Shown piece by piece: positions 62,902 through 64,000 of a stretch of DNA of 64,000 nucleotides. Under the pieces are notes generated by a model. The model was given only the letters and a program-made list of their open reading frames with translations. It ran no database searches and was not told the origin of the DNA. Both the position numbers and the translations under genes were made by a program. Origin of the DNA: Pseudomonadales bacterium (GTDB lineage Bacteria > Pseudomonadota > Gammaproteobacteria > Pseudomonadales > UBA5862); the NCBI GenBank assembly GCA_024234215.1, contig JACKOQ010000001.1, positions 248,001-312,000 on the forward strand. Direction: 5' to 3'. Every line of letters begins with the position of its first letter. Position 1 is the first letter of the stretch.

Positions 62902-63999
62902 CTACCGCCCCGCCTCCAGCCGCCGCAGCAGTGCCTCGGCCTCATTGCGTTCGGCAAAGGGCTGCTGTTGTTGCAGCAGTGCGCGCAACTGGGTCGCGGC
63001 CTCTTCATTTTTGCCGGCATGGTGCAGCAGCAATGCCTGGTGGTAGAGGTAGTCGCGGTTGGCTGGTTCGATTGCCAGCGCGCGGTCGAGGGCGGCCTTG
63101 GCCTCGACCGGGTTGCCCTGCGCCAGCCTGACCATCGCCTGGGTGTCGAGCAGCGCGGCGGCGTCGGGAGAGCGGGTCAGGGCCTGGTCGATGTAGCGGC
63201 CGGCGCGCTGCGGATCGCTCGTCTTCAGCTCCCAGGCCAGGTCATTGAGGGCGACGATGCTGTTGGGGTCGATGGCCACCATCTGCTCCAGCAGTTTGCG
63301 CGCCGCCGGCGCCTCATCAAGCCCGCCATGCAGCTTGGCGCGCAGGTAGAGCGCCTCGAGGTCGTTGGGTGCCTGGCGGTTCCAGCCCTCCAGCGTGGCG
63401 AGCGCGGCGCGCGGCTGCCCCTGTTGCAGTTGCGCCTGGGCCAGCGCGCGGGCCAGTGAGGCGCCGGGCTGTTTTTTGTAGGCGCGCTGATAGGCGGCCA
63501 CCGCCAGCTCGGGCTTGCCCTGGCGCCGCGCCAGTTCACCCTCGAACAGCAGCACCTCGATCTGCTCGGGGTGGCGCTGGCGCAGCGGTTCGAACGCCTG
63601 ACGCGCCTGTTCGATTTCATTGCTGGCCAGCAGCCACTGCGCCAGCAGCAGCCGCGGTGCTGGCGCAGCGGGGTGGCGCTCGGTGACGCTGCGCAGCAGC
63701 GCCAGGCCGCGGTCGGGGCGGTTGAGCCGCTGGTAGCTGTCGAGGCTGAAGCGCAGGTTGGCCAGCGAGTCGGGGTCGAGCCGTTCGAGTGCGGCCAGCG
63801 CCCGCTCGCTCTCCTTGGCGCGAATCTCCAGTTCGACCAGTGCCCGCAGCAGCAGTTGGCCCTCGTCACTGTCGGCAAAGGCGCTCTCGAGCAGTGTGCG
63901 CGCCTTGCCGACCTCATCCTGTTGCTGTTGCCAGCGTGCCAGCGCGATGACCGGTTCGGCCTGGCGCGGATGGCTGGCGTGGGCCTGCTCCAGCCGCTG
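62902..63999 (-). CDS. TPR-repeat protein, PrsT-like, 5' truncated by the window edge
   Basis: The frame is open from the window end to the stop at 62902, giving the last 365 residues of a larger protein. It consists of successive tetratricopeptide repeats (for example AVAAYQRAYKKQPGASLARA and LAWELKTSDPQRAGRYIDQA). The mix of LLLAQWLL and VLLFEGELARRQGKPELA segments resembles the PEP-CTERM-system TPR protein PrsT, and the neighbouring PEP-CTERM gene supports this. Without the N-terminus, the lipoprotein or signal sequence cannot be checked, so other long TPR proteins remain possible. Confidence 0.7.
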   Translation of the reverse strand, partial: QRLEQAHASHPRQAEPVIALARWQQQQDEVGKARTLLESAFADSDEGQLLLRALVELEIRAKESERALAALERLDPDSLANLRFSLDSYQRLNRPDRGLALLRSVTERHPAAPAPRLLLAQWLLASNEIEQARQAFEPLRQRHPEQIEVLLFEGELARRQGKPELAVAAYQRAYKKQPGASLARALAQAQLQQGQPRAALATLEGWNRQAPNDLEALYLRAKLHGGLDEAPAARKLLEQMVAIDPNSIVALNDLAWELKTSDPQRAGRYIDQALTRSPDAAALLDTQAMVRLAQGNPVEAKAALDRALAIEPANRDYLYHQALLLHHAGKNEEAATQLRALLQQQQPFAERNEAEALLRRLEAGR

Positions 64000-64000
64000 C

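Overview
The window is GC-rich and densely coded, and it reads as a chromosomal segment of a free-living gammaproteobacterium. Evidence for this is the gammaproteobacterial housekeeping set: zapG/yhcB, lpoA-yraN-diaA beside rsmI, sspA-sspB directly after petABC, rplM-rpsI, and an LpxL-type acyltransferase. The organism appears able to respire both oxygen (cytochrome bc1) and nitrate (narKGHJI), to degrade acyl-CoAs by beta-oxidation-type chemistry, and to signal through a chemosensory pathway and c-di-GMP. No species is claimed.

Layout. 1-4.1 kb: the end of an OlsB-like acyltransferase, then a minus-strand operon of SDR, two MaoC/hotdog proteins and a methyltransferase; an FNR box precedes a 39-residue membrane peptide. 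4.2-9.0 kb: acyl-CoA dehydrogenase, zapG, a DegS/AlgW-type protease, ttcA and a hemD homologue. 9.2-19.5 kb: a chemosensory cluster (short MCP, CheY, STAS protein, CheA, MCP, CheW, CheR, CheD, CheB) split by a BrnT/BrnA toxin-antitoxin pair; CheA carries a tandem MshEN-like c-di-GMP-binding motif. 19.5-30.8 kb: a Crp/Fnr regulator without an FNR-type iron-sulfur cysteine set, divergent from narK (a fused two-transporter protein), narG, narH, narJ, narI and a PpiC isomerase, with a perfect FNR box between them. 30.8-35.5 kb: SnoaL-like protein, GAF-GGDEF-EAL protein, NhaR, an HPF-like protein and a BAX-inhibitor-1 protein. 35.6-42.0 kb: uvrA, a DUF2333 protein, an FMN-dependent glutamate-synthase-like protein and xthA. 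42.1-47.1 kb: rplM-rpsI, petABC, sspAB. 47.1-50.9 kb: diaA, yraN, lpoA, and divergent rsmI. 51.0-53.4 kb: two adjacent acyl-CoA dehydrogenases, probably subunits of one enzyme. 53.5-58.6 kb: lpxL-like, M48 lipoprotein peptidase, murB, ppx/gppA.

58.6-61.7 kb is an accessory island. It holds three toxin-antitoxin pairs (RelE/ParE with ParD-like, HigB/HigA-like, HicA/HicB), a frameshifted duplicate of the HigA-like gene, a REP-associated tyrosine transposase, and at least four copies of its likely REP/MITE substrate, which share the word GGGACAGACCACGGTTT. 61.7-64.0 kb: a PEP-CTERM exported protein with a sigma-54-like promoter, and the end of a TPR protein resembling PrsT of the PEP-CTERM/exosortase system.

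The most unusual signals are the MshEN-like module inside CheA, the two toxin-first TA operons whose promoters predict leaderless toxin mRNAs with palindromic operators over the -10 element, and the RAYT/REP-MITE family interleaved with TA modules.
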